From Trichomonas tenax (lineage: Eukaryota; Parabasalia; Trichomonadida; Trichomonadidae): 64,000 nt of DNA. Position 1 is the stretch's first letter. Each line of letters starts with the position of its first letter. This document shows, piece by piece, positions 29,466-39,785 of this stretch. The notes under the pieces were generated by a model, which was given only the letters and a program-made list of their open reading frames with translations, had not been told where the DNA came from and searched no databases. The stretch covers positions 24,101-88,100 of the forward strand of contig JALKBU010000090.1 of NCBI GenBank assembly GCA_023091735.1, read 5' to 3'. A program made the translations under genes and the position numbers.

Positions 29466-32171
29466 TTAATACTGTCCCCACTGCTGACTTTGGTCTTGTT
29501 GTGGGTACTGATACTGCGGCTTTGGCCTCTGTGTGGAGACCTGTGGATATCCTGGTGATGAATTCATGCCTGGCTGCGGCTGGAATCCTTGATTTCCTTG
29601 CGATTGTTGAATAACAATCTGCGGAATTCCTGGATTAGAGTTCCTTTGGGGCTGCTGCGGAACTGGAACGGGTTTTGGCTGGAAGTTGGGGTTCTGGGAC
29701 TGATATTGTGGTGGGACATTAGGATATTGAGGATTTGGCTGTAGAACGGGGTTTGGATTCTGACTACTCATCTGTGGATAGTTTTGATATTGCTGCTGAT
29801 AGTCCTGCGGTGGAATTCCCTGTTGTTCCTGTGGGTAATTTCTTTGTGGAGACAAATTCTGTGGATCTTGTTGGAAGTTGCGTTGTGGATAATTCTGCGG
29901 CTGCTGTGGAATGTTTTGTGGATATCCTGGTGGTGGCTTTTGATAATTTTGTTGATTTGGATATTGCTGTTGTTGCTGTGGAGGCTGCTGTGGATAATTC
30001 TGTTGCTGCGGAGGCTGCTGAATGAAGTTTTGTTGCTGTGGAGGCTGCTGTGGATAATTCTGTTGCTGTTGTTGTGGTTTTTGAACAAAGTTCTGCTGTG
30101 GCGGATATCCTTGTGGCTGATTCATTGGTTGCATCTGTGGTGCGAATTGATTTGGTTTCTGCTGTGGCTGTTGTTGCTGGCTTATTTGCTGTGGTGGGAA
30201 TTGTCCGTATGGAGGATATTGATTTGGTTGTTGTTGTGGCTGCGGAGCGAATTGGTTCTGCTGCTGTGTGTTTGGAAGCTGCGGTGCTCCGAATGGATTC
30301 ACTGGCTGCTGAGATTGTGGCTTCTGTTGTGGCTGTTGATTTGTAATTTGTGCAGCAAATGGATTTCCTGGAATAATGCGAGGATCGTTGTTCTTTATTG
30401 TGCCTTCGCATTCGTTGATTTTGATGAGGTATGTTCCATCTTCTGTTTCGACAGTGGCATCAACGCCCTGCAAGACAATGATTCCGAGTTCGTGGTTCAA
30501 CGAAACTCTTGATTGGAACTTCGTATTTAAAGCCAATCTCTTGTCCTGAATCATTGCACCAATCGTTAACTGAAGACCGCCAACTCTTCCCTTGACATTG
30601 CATTTCTCGAGTTTGCTTGCGATGTCTTGTTGTCCTTGCTTCTTGGCGCTCCTCTCTAACTCGAGCTGGAGATCCGCTTCACGCTTCATTGACTCATTCA
30701 AGTTCTCATTGAGTCTCTTGACTTGGTTGTTTTGCTGATTGATGATTGTTTCCATCTTCGGAATCTCAGCGTTTGCGCTCTCCAATTGTACAGTGAGCAA
30801 TGAGATCTTATACTCGAGATCTTCGATCTTCTCCTTTGAGCTCTTCTCGAGATTTTCATACTTCGCTTGCATTTCTTTCATTTGTACATCGAATTTTTGA
30901 TTATTTTCAGCAATTTGTGCTTCATATTTTTCGTTATTTTCTTTCATTTGAGCTTCGAATTTTTCATTGTTTGCTGCGATTTGTGCTTCGAGTTCTTTCT
31001 TTTCTGCTTCAAGTTTCTCTTTGTTCGACACCGTTTGTGTTTTGAGCTCTTTAATTGTTGACTGAGATGCTTCGCTGATAGAGTTAATTTGCGATTTGTA
31101 AGTTTCTTCTTGTTGATCGAAAGATGCCTTCATTGCCTTCATATCGTTGATGAGACCAACGTTCTTCTCTTGGAGAGCACGAATTCTTGTCGCTGACTCT
31201 TTGGCAATCATAATAACTTCATTCTTTAATGAATCTTCTTGAATTTCTTTTTCGTAATAGGCCACACGTGTTGCTGACTTTTCAACAGGAATTGCTACTG
31301 GAATAGATTCTTGGCAACCTAACATTGGTGGAATATCTTCATTATTTTGTTCAATTTTAGCAGCAGGTGGTTCTTCTTTGTGTTCTTCAAATACCGGTGC
31401 TTCAATTTGTGCCTGGCTCACAACTACATCATTTTGTGGTGTTTCTGAAACCGTTGTCTCTTGATTTGAATTTGTTTCGATATTTTGTGAAATTTCTTCG
31501 TTAGCATTGCTTGTTTCTTCGATAGTAGGCTTTTCAACCGGAGTTTCAGGTATTGGTGCAGTAATTTCTTGTGTTTTTGGTGGATTTTCTTGAATTGTAA
31601 TTTTTTCGCTATTTTCGGGAGTAATTTGTTCAATTGGTGACGATTGTTCTGTAGGTGGAGTAATTTCGATATTTGGCATTTCCGAATTAGAATTGTTGAG
31701 ATTTTGATTCGAATCGATTTGAATTTCATTTGTGGTTGGAATTGGATCAACAACATCGTTCATAGGTTCATGTATTGGCTGAATCGGAGTGGTTTCTGTT
31801 GGCGTTGACAAGATTTGAACAATTTCATTTTGTGTATCAGGCAAAGGAGCGGGTGAAAATAGCTCGTTCTGCGGAAAATCCTCAACTATAGTTCCATCCT
31901 CATCATTTGGAGCCTCATATTGCACATTTTGGAATGGAGAGTATCCAAAATTGTAAGGATTATCGAATTGCTGGTCATTGGAGTAATTTCCAGGATACCT
32001 CATATACATCGGTTGATAAGCTGGGTCTCCGTATGGATTCGACATATCTGGTTCCGGAATTGGCTCTGTTTGGCTTTGCTGCTGCACCTGCTGGTTTCTC
32101 TGCTGTACGTTCTTCGCGTTTCCTTGTGACGAATAAATATAAGGATTGTATGAATAAGTGTAATTGAACAT
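29466..32171 (-). CDS. Coiled-coil protein with NPF motifs and a long Gln/Pro-rich prion-like tail
   Basis: This 901-residue protein has no recognised catalytic domain. Residues 1-310 are disordered, Gln/Asn/Pro/Thr/Glu-rich. A long coiled coil runs about 310-540, with repeated EAQIAANNEKFEAQMKENNE-like blocks. A compact globular segment of about 80 residues follows (KCNVKGRVGGLQLTIGAMIQ to CEGTIKNNDP). The last 280 residues are almost only Gln, Pro, Asn, Tyr and Gly. Two NPF tripeptides (GNPFAAQ, VNPFGAP) directly after the globular part are the known ligand of EH domains, so a link to endocytosis is possible. The tail includes an exact 60-base tandem duplication (20 residues per unit; 29971-30000 and 30031-30060 are identical). 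Such tails often form condensates. Convergent with poly(A) polymerase. TTTACATTGTCAAA lies 65 bases before the ATG. Confidence 0.88.
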   Translation of the reverse strand: MFNYTYSYNPYIYSSQGNAKNVQQRNQQVQQQSQTEPIPEPDMSNPYGDPAYQPMYMRYPGNYSNDQQFDNPYNFGYSPFQNVQYEAPNDEDGTIVEDFPQNELFSPAPLPDTQNEIVQILSTPTETTPIQPIHEPMNDVVDPIPTTNEIQIDSNQNLNNSNSEMPNIEITPPTEQSSPIEQITPENSEKITIQENPPKTQEITAPIPETPVEKPTIEETSNANEEISQNIETNSNQETTVSETPQNDVVVSQAQIEAPVFEEHKEEPPAAKIEQNNEDIPPMLGCQESIPVAIPVEKSATRVAYYEKEIQEDSLKNEVIMIAKESATRIRALQEKNVGLINDMKAMKASFDQQEETYKSQINSISEASQSTIKELKTQTVSNKEKLEAEKKELEAQIAANNEKFEAQMKENNEKYEAQIAENNQKFDVQMKEMQAKYENLEKSSKEKIEDLEYKISLLTVQLESANAEIPKMETIINQQNNQVKRLNENLNESMKREADLQLELERSAKKQGQQDIASKLEKCNVKGRVGGLQLTIGAMIQDKRLALNTKFQSRVSLNHELGIIVLQGVDATVETEDGTYLIKINECEGTIKNNDPRIIPGNPFAAQITNQQPQQKPQSQQPVNPFGAPQLPNTQQQNQFAPQPQQQPNQYPPYGQFPPQQISQQQQPQQKPNQFAPQMQPMNQPQGYPPQQNFVQKPQQQQQNYPQQPPQQQNFIQQPPQQQNYPQQPPQQQQQYPNQQNYQKPPPGYPQNIPQQPQNYPQRNFQQDPQNLSPQRNYPQEQQGIPPQDYQQQYQNYPQMSSQNPNPVLQPNPQYPNVPPQYQSQNPNFQPKPVPVPQQPQRNSNPGIPQIVIQQSQGNQGFQPQPGMNSSPGYPQVSTQRPKPQYQYPQQDQSQQWGQY
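29941..30060 (-). repeat. 60-bp coding tandem duplication in the Gln/Pro-rich tail
   Basis: Bases 29971-30000 and 30031-30060 are identical, giving a 60-bp period that encodes a 20-residue unit built from QNYPQQPPQQ and QNFIQQPPQQ blocks. It keeps the reading frame. Confidence 0.75.
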
Positions 32172-32664
32172 TTATTAATTAATGTCAATGTCAACGGAAA
32201 AGTGTCAAAATTTTAATCCAATTCATTCAATCAAATTTACATTGTCAAACCTTCAGAAAATTGAATTAAAAGATCCGATTTACGTGTCAATTTATTTCTT
32301 TTTTATCAAGTAAATTTATTTTTTGCCGAGTAAAATAAATTTTGACAAATAAAATCAAAAACAGTTGGATTACGATAATTTATATTAAATTTTATCATTT
32401 TATCATATTTCAAACCATTTCAACACTTTTATTTAAAATTTCGGTTATCCTCATTTTATAATCTGATAATCTTTCTTTCAAAATGATAATAATCAAATAA
32501 AAACCATATAAATATATAGCAATGCAAGTGTATTATTTGTGTATATGGTTTATATTCATTTCTTTTTAGAATATATGGAGTTATGAGATGATTTAGGGAT
32601 CCGAGTGAGAAATAAGGTTTAAAAATAATAAATAACAAAACTTTAAAAACAAACAAAAAATAAA
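32172..32664. other. Intergenic region between two minus-strand genes
   Basis: AT-rich, containing TTTACATTGTCAAA (32236-32249) and TTTACGTGTCAA (32279-32290) upstream of the 901-residue gene. No gene is seen; the minus-strand frame at 32456-32668 has intergenic composition. Confidence 0.45.
32236..32249 (-). promoter_or_regulatory. TTTACATTGTCAAA motif before the 901-residue gene
   Basis: The motif lies 65 bases upstream of the ATG at 32171, with a second variant 43 bases further out. It fits the spacing seen before the CDC25, LisH and 104-residue genes. Confidence 0.4.
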
Positions 32665-34842
32665 TCAAGTATTGAGATGGAATACTTGGAACGGGTTGGA
32701 ATTTTCTAACCTTTCTTGCATCTTCTTGTAATTTTCACGCTCAATGAACTGCATGATTGCTTTCGATCCTCTAATGTTGTTGACACCTGGTTTGTAGATA
32801 CGCGGCGAGTTGATATTTGGAACTTGGTTTCTTCTGGCAGAGAGCTTCTGAGCACCGAGGTTCGCCTGCTTAATCTTTGCAGGAAGATCTGCAGCAATAG
32901 GAGGAACTTCAGGAGACTTTTGACTGTGCCTAAACAAAACTTTTCGAGGAGAATTGAGAAGATCATCGATTTCACTAGGTTCAGTGATTGGCAATTTGAT
33001 TTCTGGACGTGCTGGTTCATCGAGAATCAACAGGAAATTTTGTTTTGGTGAAATGTCATCTGTGTTTTGAACTAAATTTGATGGTCTCATTGCAGTTTCC
33101 TTTTGCATTGACTCTAATAGCGATCTCTTGATTTCTGGGAGCAGCTTCTCTCTTAGTTTCTGTATATAGTTCGGTTGAAGAACATCAGGCGAATTATTTT
33201 CTAATTTTTCATATTTTTCCGCCTTTTCGAACTTGTTGTTGATATTCGATGAAGTAAGTTCTGTCTGAACAGAAATCTCATTGTATATCGATCTGTCTAC
33301 AATGATTTCATTTGGTTTTAATGAGATAAGATTTTGTTGATCAGTGACTGCATTTAACTGTGGATTATCTGTGTCAGCATTGAGTTTGAGATCATTACCT
33401 TTAGATTTCGATGAAGGAAGAGATGCTTGTGAACTAAATTGAGAGTTTTGAGATGGCGCTCCAGAAACCGATGAAATCTCTTTCTCCGAACTAGCGCTTG
33501 AGTTCTGCTGATTCGTTGTGATTCGTTTTTGCGATTGTTGTGCTGAATTGTTTTGAATCTTTGTGTTTGTTTTATCTTTACTCGAGTTTACATTAGAGTT
33601 GATGTTCTTTTGGCATTTTGGTGCATCTGCATTAGTTTTAGAAGTGTCCTGATTAGTTTTTGGATTTGATTTGAGACTTTGCTTATTAATTGCTTTTGGT
33701 GCAGCCTTTGCGCTTGGTTTCTTGGGCTTTGATGATGCAGCTTTCGATTTCCCTTTCGATTTTCTATTAATTTGGATATTATTTGCCGTTTCTGGTTCGC
33801 TCTCTTTAATCTCTTCTTCTGCTCTATCAATGTTATCATTCTCATCATCATCTTCGATGTTTTCATTGTCATTTTCGAAATGAGCTTCATTTTCCAAATT
33901 GTTTTCATCCTCTTCTTGGCCATTATAGTTTTCATCGTCATTTTCATCAACATCTTCTTCCTCAGCGTTCATGACATCGTTTTGAATTTCATTGTTAATT
34001 TCGATGTTATTTTCGCATTCAAAGATGACATCAGATGCCAAATTGAGAGGAATCTCTGGCTTCACAATGAACAGTGAATCAGCGCTTTTAATTGACCTAT
34101 TTTTGAACAAATAAGCGAGACGCGCAACAGATTTATAGTATTCTTTGCATTTTTCAGTTTCCTCTTCAAGTTTCGCCTGCAGTTCCTGGCAATTTAATGT
34201 AACGTCATTGAAATCTGATTGAAGTTTTAAATGTGCCGCATTTAGTGTTTCATAGTCCAGCTGTGTCTGTAAAACTAGTTTCTGGGCAGACTGAATGATC
34301 TTTAGATAGTACTGTTCACGCGTTTTCAAATGCATAAGTTGTTCTTCAATCGGTAATTTCACCATTTCTTCGTTATTGAAGATTTTAGTTTCTATTTTGA
34401 GTGTAGGAATGTCTATAGTGTCGTATGAATCCTTAGAAGGGCCTTGAATCGTTTTCAAATATTCGACCCAATTCATGAATTTAAGAGACATGTCATCGAA
34501 ATTTTTTCTGGCGTTATTCAAATTGCTACTCCACTTCTCCATTGATGAGAAAAGGGACCTTAAACCACTATTTACCGTTTCACTTAATGCTTTGTCGTGA
34601 TCTGCTTTTGTTGTTTTCAATTCTTCATCGAAATCTTTACACCTTTCCTTCTGTAGCTTCGCCCATCGAATGAGAGCGTTCAATTGCGTCTGATTTTGCT
34701 GTGAGAGCATATTATCGAGTTGCTCGCGGATGCTGTCTTTGTTGATCTGCTCAAGCTCCTCCGGCATGCACTCGAGCTTCGTCAGATCGTCTATGATGCG
34801 TTTTGTCGCTCCTGCGATATTATTCTTAAATTCAACATCCAT
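32665..34842 (-). CDS. Coiled-coil protein with acidic and Ser/Asn/Lys-rich regions, function unknown
   Basis: A 725-residue protein. Residues 1-240 are predicted helical with several coiled-coil stretches (ELEQINKDSIREQLDNMLSQ; KLQSDFNDVTLNCQELQAKL). Around 285-345 it is very acidic (repeated DEND, EDDDEN). It then becomes Lys/Ser/Asn-rich and disordered to about 540. Its C-terminal part has short helices (YIQKLREKLLPEIKRSLLES) and a basic end (KIKQANLGAQKLSARRNQVP). No catalytic residues or membrane segments are visible. The overall form suits a cytoskeletal or basal-body scaffold, but I have no family match. TAAGGTTAAAC precedes the ATG. Both this and the next minus-strand gene (29466-32171) are long coiled-coil proteins, but their sequences are not obviously related. 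Confidence 0.88.
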   Translation of the reverse strand: MDVEFKNNIAGATKRIIDDLTKLECMPEELEQINKDSIREQLDNMLSQQNQTQLNALIRWAKLQKERCKDFDEELKTTKADHDKALSETVNSGLRSLFSSMEKWSSNLNNARKNFDDMSLKFMNWVEYLKTIQGPSKDSYDTIDIPTLKIETKIFNNEEMVKLPIEEQLMHLKTREQYYLKIIQSAQKLVLQTQLDYETLNAAHLKLQSDFNDVTLNCQELQAKLEEETEKCKEYYKSVARLAYLFKNRSIKSADSLFIVKPEIPLNLASDVIFECENNIEINNEIQNDVMNAEEEDVDENDDENYNGQEEDENNLENEAHFENDNENIEDDDENDNIDRAEEEIKESEPETANNIQINRKSKGKSKAASSKPKKPSAKAAPKAINKQSLKSNPKTNQDTSKTNADAPKCQKNINSNVNSSKDKTNTKIQNNSAQQSQKRITTNQQNSSASSEKEISSVSGAPSQNSQFSSQASLPSSKSKGNDLKLNADTDNPQLNAVTDQQNLISLKPNEIIVDRSIYNEISVQTELTSSNINNKFEKAEKYEKLENNSPDVLQPNYIQKLREKLLPEIKRSLLESMQKETAMRPSNLVQNTDDISPKQNFLLILDEPARPEIKLPITEPSEIDDLLNSPRKVLFRHSQKSPEVPPIAADLPAKIKQANLGAQKLSARRNQVPNINSPRIYKPGVNNIRGSKAIMQFIERENYKKMQERLENSNPFQVFHLNT

Positions 34843-36055
34843 TTTAAATTAAGGTTAAACAATTTTATATTGTGAAGATTACAACATTCAAAAAATGACA
34901 ACGAAAATTTTTAATGCCCATTTTCACGCCAATTGACGGATTTTTGAGTTTGTCAGATTTTAAAATTTTATAAAAAATATACGTTTAGGTCTGCATTCGA
35001 TTTCCTTCGAAAACACTTGAAATATATTCTGTTTTAGTCCTATAGTCTATTTATCACATTTTTTTGTTTGAAAAAGTGAATCTAGAGGCGCGTGATCTCA
35101 TTCTCCATCTCTGAAGTATCGAAATCGAAAACAGTCATTGCCACGTAGTTTTCTAGAGGGTTAGTTCTGTGCTGTGTGAATGTTTCTGTCGCGCGTTTAA
35201 TAGCTTTTCGAAAAGTTCTGAAATTATTTTGAATGTCAGATTTCCATTTTACATGTCAAAAATTATTAGTATATCATTCATCCGATCGATTTCTGTCTTA
35301 GAAAAGATTTTAAACAAATAGAGACGCATAGTTCAATGGATAGCATTTACTCATTATAAAACTTTTGAGTAAATACAAACATATTCATTCCAAACCACTG
35401 TTTGCCCCTTTATCCCATAGTTCCAAAGTTCTGCAGATAAATTTACATGACATAATTTAAATTACATGACAAAAATACAATCCATAGGACAAATTAAGAT
35501 CTTTGATTTGGAACAGGCTTCGAGAGTTACACATTTAAATGTCTAAAGGCTCGTTATTAGATATATAAAAATTATTAATTCTAAACCAGAATTTGCTCCC
35601 GTTGGATCAATCGCTGACAAAAACACTTTAATAAACTTTGGGCAAAGAGTGATATAGCAGATAAAAGTTTGATTGTCAGGCATATTTGCATTTTAAGTAA
35701 ATCGAAAATATTTATTCTAACCTAGCGTTTGCCTCTTTATCCCATAGTTCGAACCGTCCGATGATGAATTTTACATGACATAATCAAGTTTACTTGACAA
35801 AATCAGTAAAAATGGTGGATGTCAAAATTCTAATAGTTGAGTTGTAGTAAATTTTGTTCTATAAAATAGATAGAATGCAGAATATAGAGCACAAAAACTT
35901 CATCAGTTCGCCTAAAATTTTCTCCAAAAAATTGAGATGATCATCATTCAATTTGCGAAATCAGATTTAGCATATTTACAGAATCTAAACCAAGAATCCA
36001 TCAAAAAATTCGACAAAATTTTCGATTAAAATTAAAAAAAAACGTTTATTTTGCG
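34843..36055. other. Divergent intergenic region with repeated blocks and motif cluster
   Basis: This is the shared 5' side of the 725-residue and DZIP1-like genes. It holds five copies of the TTTACATG(A/T)CA-type motif: 35247-35261, 35441-35452, 35459-35470, 35769-35780 and 35789-35801. It also holds three copies of ATTC(T/C)AAACCA-type blocks followed by TTTGC, at 35387, 35578 and 35714. Confidence 0.5.
35387..35783. repeat. Diverged dispersed repeat upstream of the DZIP1-like gene
   Basis: ATTCCAAACCACTGTTTGCC (35387-35406), ATTCTAAACCAGAATTTGC (35578-35596) and ATTCTAACCTAGCGTTTGCC (35714-35733) are related. The first and third are also followed by TTTATCCCATAGTTC and, about 15 bases later, by a TTTACATGACATAA copy. 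The shared block is therefore about 65 bases, with its copies 327 bases apart. Confidence 0.6.
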
Positions 36056-36904
36056 ATGATTGATTCTGGTCAAAAAAGCAAAGCTGAGAGCGAAAAACTT
36101 AAGAACATCGACTGGGAGTTCATCGATTCGTTCAATCCTGAGGAAATTTTGTCCCTTCATCAAACAGAAACTATAAAATTATTTATCAAAAGATTCAAGC
36201 AAGTTGAAATCATCGATAATCCCTCCAAGTACAACAATCCCATACTTCCAAAATTCCTTCGATTATGTCAAGTTGCTTGTACAATGCTTGTAGAAGGTTC
36301 AATCAGATACAAAAAGGTCATAGAGCAGAAAGATGAAATAATCTGGCGCATACAAGAAATGTATCAGTCATTAGAAGGCTCTTACACAAAAGCTCGTAGT
36401 CTCATCGATGTATTGAAAGGAGAAATTCACCCATGTCCCATTTGCAACCAGAAATTTAAGTCATCAGAGTACCTTGACAAGCACATTAAGAAGGCACATC
36501 CAAATGCTAACGATTTATGGCAACAAATTAAATCAACCAAAACTTCGAATATTCAGAATATGTTGATGAATCAGCAGAAAGACAACTCTTCTATCGTTAT
36601 CGATGAGGACGCTATACCAAAACCATCATTTGAGAACCTTTATGCAATTCAACGTCAAGAAAACTTTGATGATGGTTCTTTTATGGTTTCTCCACCTCAT
36701 GAAGGATTGCATTCAAGGTTCGAACCACAGACAGCGAATATTTCTTCATCTGAACATCATATTTCACTAAATATACCAGATCAAGCAACAGAGAAAAAAA
36801 GGAGCAATTCAGGACAAAAAATTAAGAAGAAAATAAAAGTTTTAAAGAAGAAAGAGCGTTCTTCAAATGTTGAAGAGGAAGATGAAAAAAAAGATGATTG
36901 TTGA
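36056..36904 (+). CDS. DZIP1 (Iguana)-like C2H2 zinc-finger protein
   Basis: A 282-residue protein. The N-terminal part, about 18-120, matches the DZIP1 N-terminal domain. It begins IDWEFIDSFNPEEILSLHQT, has a helix with FLRLCQVACTMLVEG corresponding to the conserved RLaQL segment, and continues into a helix or coiled coil. A single C2H2 finger follows at about 125-148 (CPICNQKFKSSEYLDKHIKK, then AH). The remainder is disordered with a Lys/Glu-rich end. DZIP1 acts at the basal body and transition zone in ciliogenesis and Hedgehog signalling. Only the ciliary role makes sense here, and this is inferred from similarity. The protein lacks most of the long C-terminal coiled coil of animal DZIP1. 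It is convergent with the tail-anchored protein gene. Confidence 0.75.
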   Translation: MIDSGQKSKAESEKLKNIDWEFIDSFNPEEILSLHQTETIKLFIKRFKQVEIIDNPSKYNNPILPKFLRLCQVACTMLVEGSIRYKKVIEQKDEIIWRIQEMYQSLEGSYTKARSLIDVLKGEIHPCPICNQKFKSSEYLDKHIKKAHPNANDLWQQIKSTKTSNIQNMLMNQQKDNSSIVIDEDAIPKPSFENLYAIQRQENFDDGSFMVSPPHEGLHSRFEPQTANISSSEHHISLNIPDQATEKKRSNSGQKIKKKIKVLKKKERSSNVEEEDEKKDDC

Positions 36905-37273
36905 CAAAAAAGAGCCATAAGTGTTAACAAAAGTGTCTCTTGACATGTGCTTATTAACAAATGTTTTAGTTTTTGTTTGTATTTAAATTTTTATTTATTT
37001 ATTGAAGCATTTTTGCTCACTATAAGGCTATGAAATATTTAGCTTTGCCATAGCTCAAAGTAACAGTGATTCACGTATTAAACCGCATTATTAATTTTGA
37101 TAATTTTTAATATGTTTATATAATTGATTCCGAATGAATTTGATCACGGATTCAAGAGCACCTATGGTAAACAATCTAAGGAGCGTCAATGAAAGATTAA
37201 TATTATGAAAAAATAAATATAGAAAATATAAAGATATAAATTATTGTGATTTTGATAGCAATATGATTAATGA
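36905..37273. other. Intergenic spacer between convergent genes
   Basis: 370 bases, AT-rich. No gene or motif recognised. Confidence 0.4.
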
Positions 37274-37798
37274 TTATGAGAAGAGTATATCTGAGTTATC
37301 AGCAATTTTTCGATATAAATAAGCAACTAAAATGATGAAAATTCCAAATGCCACTGTTGTTATTCCCAATTTGATGTAGTCCTTGAGGTTGATTCTGCGT
37401 TTTAACTTCATTGCTCTTCCAAGCAACGGATTTCGGCCACCAAGCTTCGCCATATCTATCATAGCACAAGCTTTATCGATTTCTTTGTTAATGTCATCTT
37501 TAGAGAATCCATTTGCAACCATTTGTTCAGCTAAAACTAAATGAGAGAAACCAGCTAGTGAAATGATTTGTTTTTCTTCAACTTCTTCGTAAAATACCAC
37601 TGCTTTCTGCATGTATGTGCTTACGTCTTCTGCTGGATTTGCTCCAAAGATATGATCAACATCTGAACAAATCTTTGCGATTTTCGCCGGCCTTGTTTCT
37701 TTTTCAAGCATTCTGTAGCAGGCGACGACACCGCCGTATTTTGGAAGGTATTCCTGGATTTGCGTTTTATTGAGTTCGATCTCTCTTCTTTCACTCAT
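37274..37798 (-). CDS. Tail-anchored membrane protein, function unknown
   Basis: A 174-residue protein. About 145 soluble, mainly helical residues are followed by one C-terminal membrane segment (LGITTVAFGIFIILVAYL) and a short basic/polar tail (YRKIADNSDILFS). No N-terminal signal is present. This is the layout of tail-anchored proteins of the ER or hydrogenosome outer membrane. Length and topology recall the fission factor Fis1, but I could not align the TPR-like repeats with confidence. A basic stretch (RAMKLKRRINLKDYIK) directly before the membrane segment is typical of tail anchors. The start is the first ATG. Confidence 0.8.
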   Translation of the reverse strand: MSERREIELNKTQIQEYLPKYGGVVACYRMLEKETRPAKIAKICSDVDHIFGANPAEDVSTYMQKAVVFYEEVEEKQIISLAGFSHLVLAEQMVANGFSKDDINKEIDKACAMIDMAKLGGRNPLLGRAMKLKRRINLKDYIKLGITTVAFGIFIILVAYLYRKIADNSDILFS

Positions 37799-38401
37799 AA
37801 ATTATGATCGGATTTCTATTTAAAGAGCGAAATGCATGTTGGCTATTGATGTTATTCATTACAAATTATTATAATGAAAGAATATTATCTTAATATTCAA
37901 AAAATACAAACGTGTATCAATAGGAGAACTATTGTTTATCTGAATTACTGAGAATCAGAAAGCAATTCTTGAAAATTATCAAATTTATATATTATATAAT
38001 ATATCAAGAAGTTCTTCCTTTATTAGCAGCCAATCGAGTGTTATTTATTTTTAACTTATGGGCTTTTAATTTCAATATCAATTTATCAATTTTGAAATAT
38101 CGCCAAAATAGCAACTATGTTTTCATATCCATAAAAAATGGAATAAATTCACAGTGATTACCTAGAATGTATATTAGTTTTGATATTTTGAAAAATATAT
38201 TTCGCTTTTTGAGAGAATGGATGATGTGACAATGATTTCCATAGAAAAAATGATATTTTATAGTTGTATATGTTCATTATTGATGATATCAAATCAAGTG
38301 AAGTTTAAAATGTAGGTTTTGATTCATTGCATAGCGATATTTAACTATTCTATTGTGATTTCTGAGCAAATACAAAATATAGAAAAAAAAAAATCAAAAA
38401 T
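37799..38401. other. Divergent intergenic region before SF3A1
   Basis: AT-rich. ATCAAAAAT directly precedes the SF3A1 ATG. The small frame at 37969-38157 looks like intergenic DNA. No other feature was recognised. Confidence 0.45.
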
Positions 38402-39526
38402 ATGACTGAGATTATTATTCCACCGCCTGCGATTATAGAATTAATCGACAAAGTCATTCCCCGCATTATAACTTACGAAGATAAGTTCGTGAACGCCCTT
38501 TTGGAGAAGAAAATCGATAAATTCGACTTTATAAAACCAGATCATCCATTCCACGCGTTCTATTTGCAGCGATTGGAGGAGGAAAAGAGCAAGAAGAACT
38601 ACCAGAACAAGATTCAAACACCTATTCAGGCACCTACCATTACAAAAATTAATGCTCCAACTATTACTCCAACGATAATCCCTCCATCATTTACATACAA
38701 ACCGCCGCCGGATATCGGTGGACTCCAGCTCGACATTATTTTGCTTGCAGCTCAATACGGTGCCTTATATGGTAAGGAATTTCTTCAAGTTCTGTTCAGA
38801 GAGCAACAAGATTCAGCTCTCTTTGAGTTCATGAAGCCAGGAAAGCCATTTTTCGCACTATTTTCAACAATGATTGAACAATACAGACTTGCGTTAGATC
38901 CGTCAGTAAAACTGCGCAGAAGACTCGAATCAGAGGCGCAATCACTGCAGGTCATCAGGACAAACCTCGTCGCGGAAACAGAGAATCACAAGCAACTGTT
39001 GGAACAAAAGAAGAAAGAAGAAGAGGCGAATAAAGCGAATGAAGCAGACTCTATGTATGAGTGGCAGACATTCAAGATTGTCCAGACTATTGACTACGAC
39101 GATGACACTCCTGTTGTCAAGGAAGTTCCGAAAGATCAGATCAGGAAGACCCTTAAAACGCAGACAAAGATGATGCAGATATCTCCTCTCACAGGTCAAC
39201 AAGTGCCTGTCGAAGAGTTCGGAAAGCACCTTAAGTATGAGCAGCAGCACCCACAGTACGTGAAGGACACCGAAATGATGAAAGAGAGACGTGAAAAAGC
39301 TTACAATTCGTTGGCTTCAGGTGCTCAAATGGCGGAGAACCTTAAAGCGTTTGCTGAAGACGAAGAAGGAAAGAAGCAAGAGAGGAAGTACATTTGGGAT
39401 GGACGACAAGAAACAATTTCACAAGCTGTCGCGATGAAAATCAGAGAACTCGATGAACAGCCAAAGAAGAAGCCAGAACTTAAAATCAAGAAACCAGTCA
39501 TCGGTCCTAACCCGACAAGGCAGTGA
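38402..39526 (+). CDS. SF3A1: Splicing factor 3A subunit 1 (SF3A1/Prp21)
   Basis: A 374-residue protein with two SURP (SWAP) modules. SURP1 is about 8-60 (IDKVIPRIITYEDKFVNALL to DHPFHAFYLQRL) and SURP2 about 105-165 (LDIILLAAQYGALYGKEFL to KPFFALFSTMIEQY). The C-terminal half carries the SF3A1-specific block ISPLTGQQVPVEEFGKHLKY, then RKYIWDGRQETISQA and the ending IGPNPTRQ. SF3A1 is part of the U2 snRNP and helps branch-site recognition. The ubiquitin-like domain at the end of animal SF3A1 is absent. Its presence shows that the organism has a spliceosome, even though no intron is visible in this window. TCA lies six bases before the ATG. Confidence 0.95.
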   Translation: MTEIIIPPPAIIELIDKVIPRIITYEDKFVNALLEKKIDKFDFIKPDHPFHAFYLQRLEEEKSKKNYQNKIQTPIQAPTITKINAPTITPTIIPPSFTYKPPPDIGGLQLDIILLAAQYGALYGKEFLQVLFREQQDSALFEFMKPGKPFFALFSTMIEQYRLALDPSVKLRRRLESEAQSLQVIRTNLVAETENHKQLLEQKKKEEEANKANEADSMYEWQTFKIVQTIDYDDDTPVVKEVPKDQIRKTLKTQTKMMQISPLTGQQVPVEEFGKHLKYEQQHPQYVKDTEMMKERREKAYNSLASGAQMAENLKAFAEDEEGKKQERKYIWDGRQETISQAVAMKIRELDEQPKKKPELKIKKPVIGPNPTRQ

Positions 39527-39785
39527 TTTTCTTATGTATGTGTATATTATAAAGATTAATTGAGTTATTATTTATTTATCCTATTGCTATTATGCTAATA
39601 TCTAAATGGACATATGTATATATAATTCAATAAGATTTGATATCAAAAATATAAATATAATTTTATGAATTTTATATTTTTTTGATTTTTGCATGAAGAC
39701 TTAACGAGTCATAATAATTTGTATATTTATTCTTAAGAGACAAGTAATTAAATTGCAAAAAATAAAGCCGAAGAACTCAGACAAT

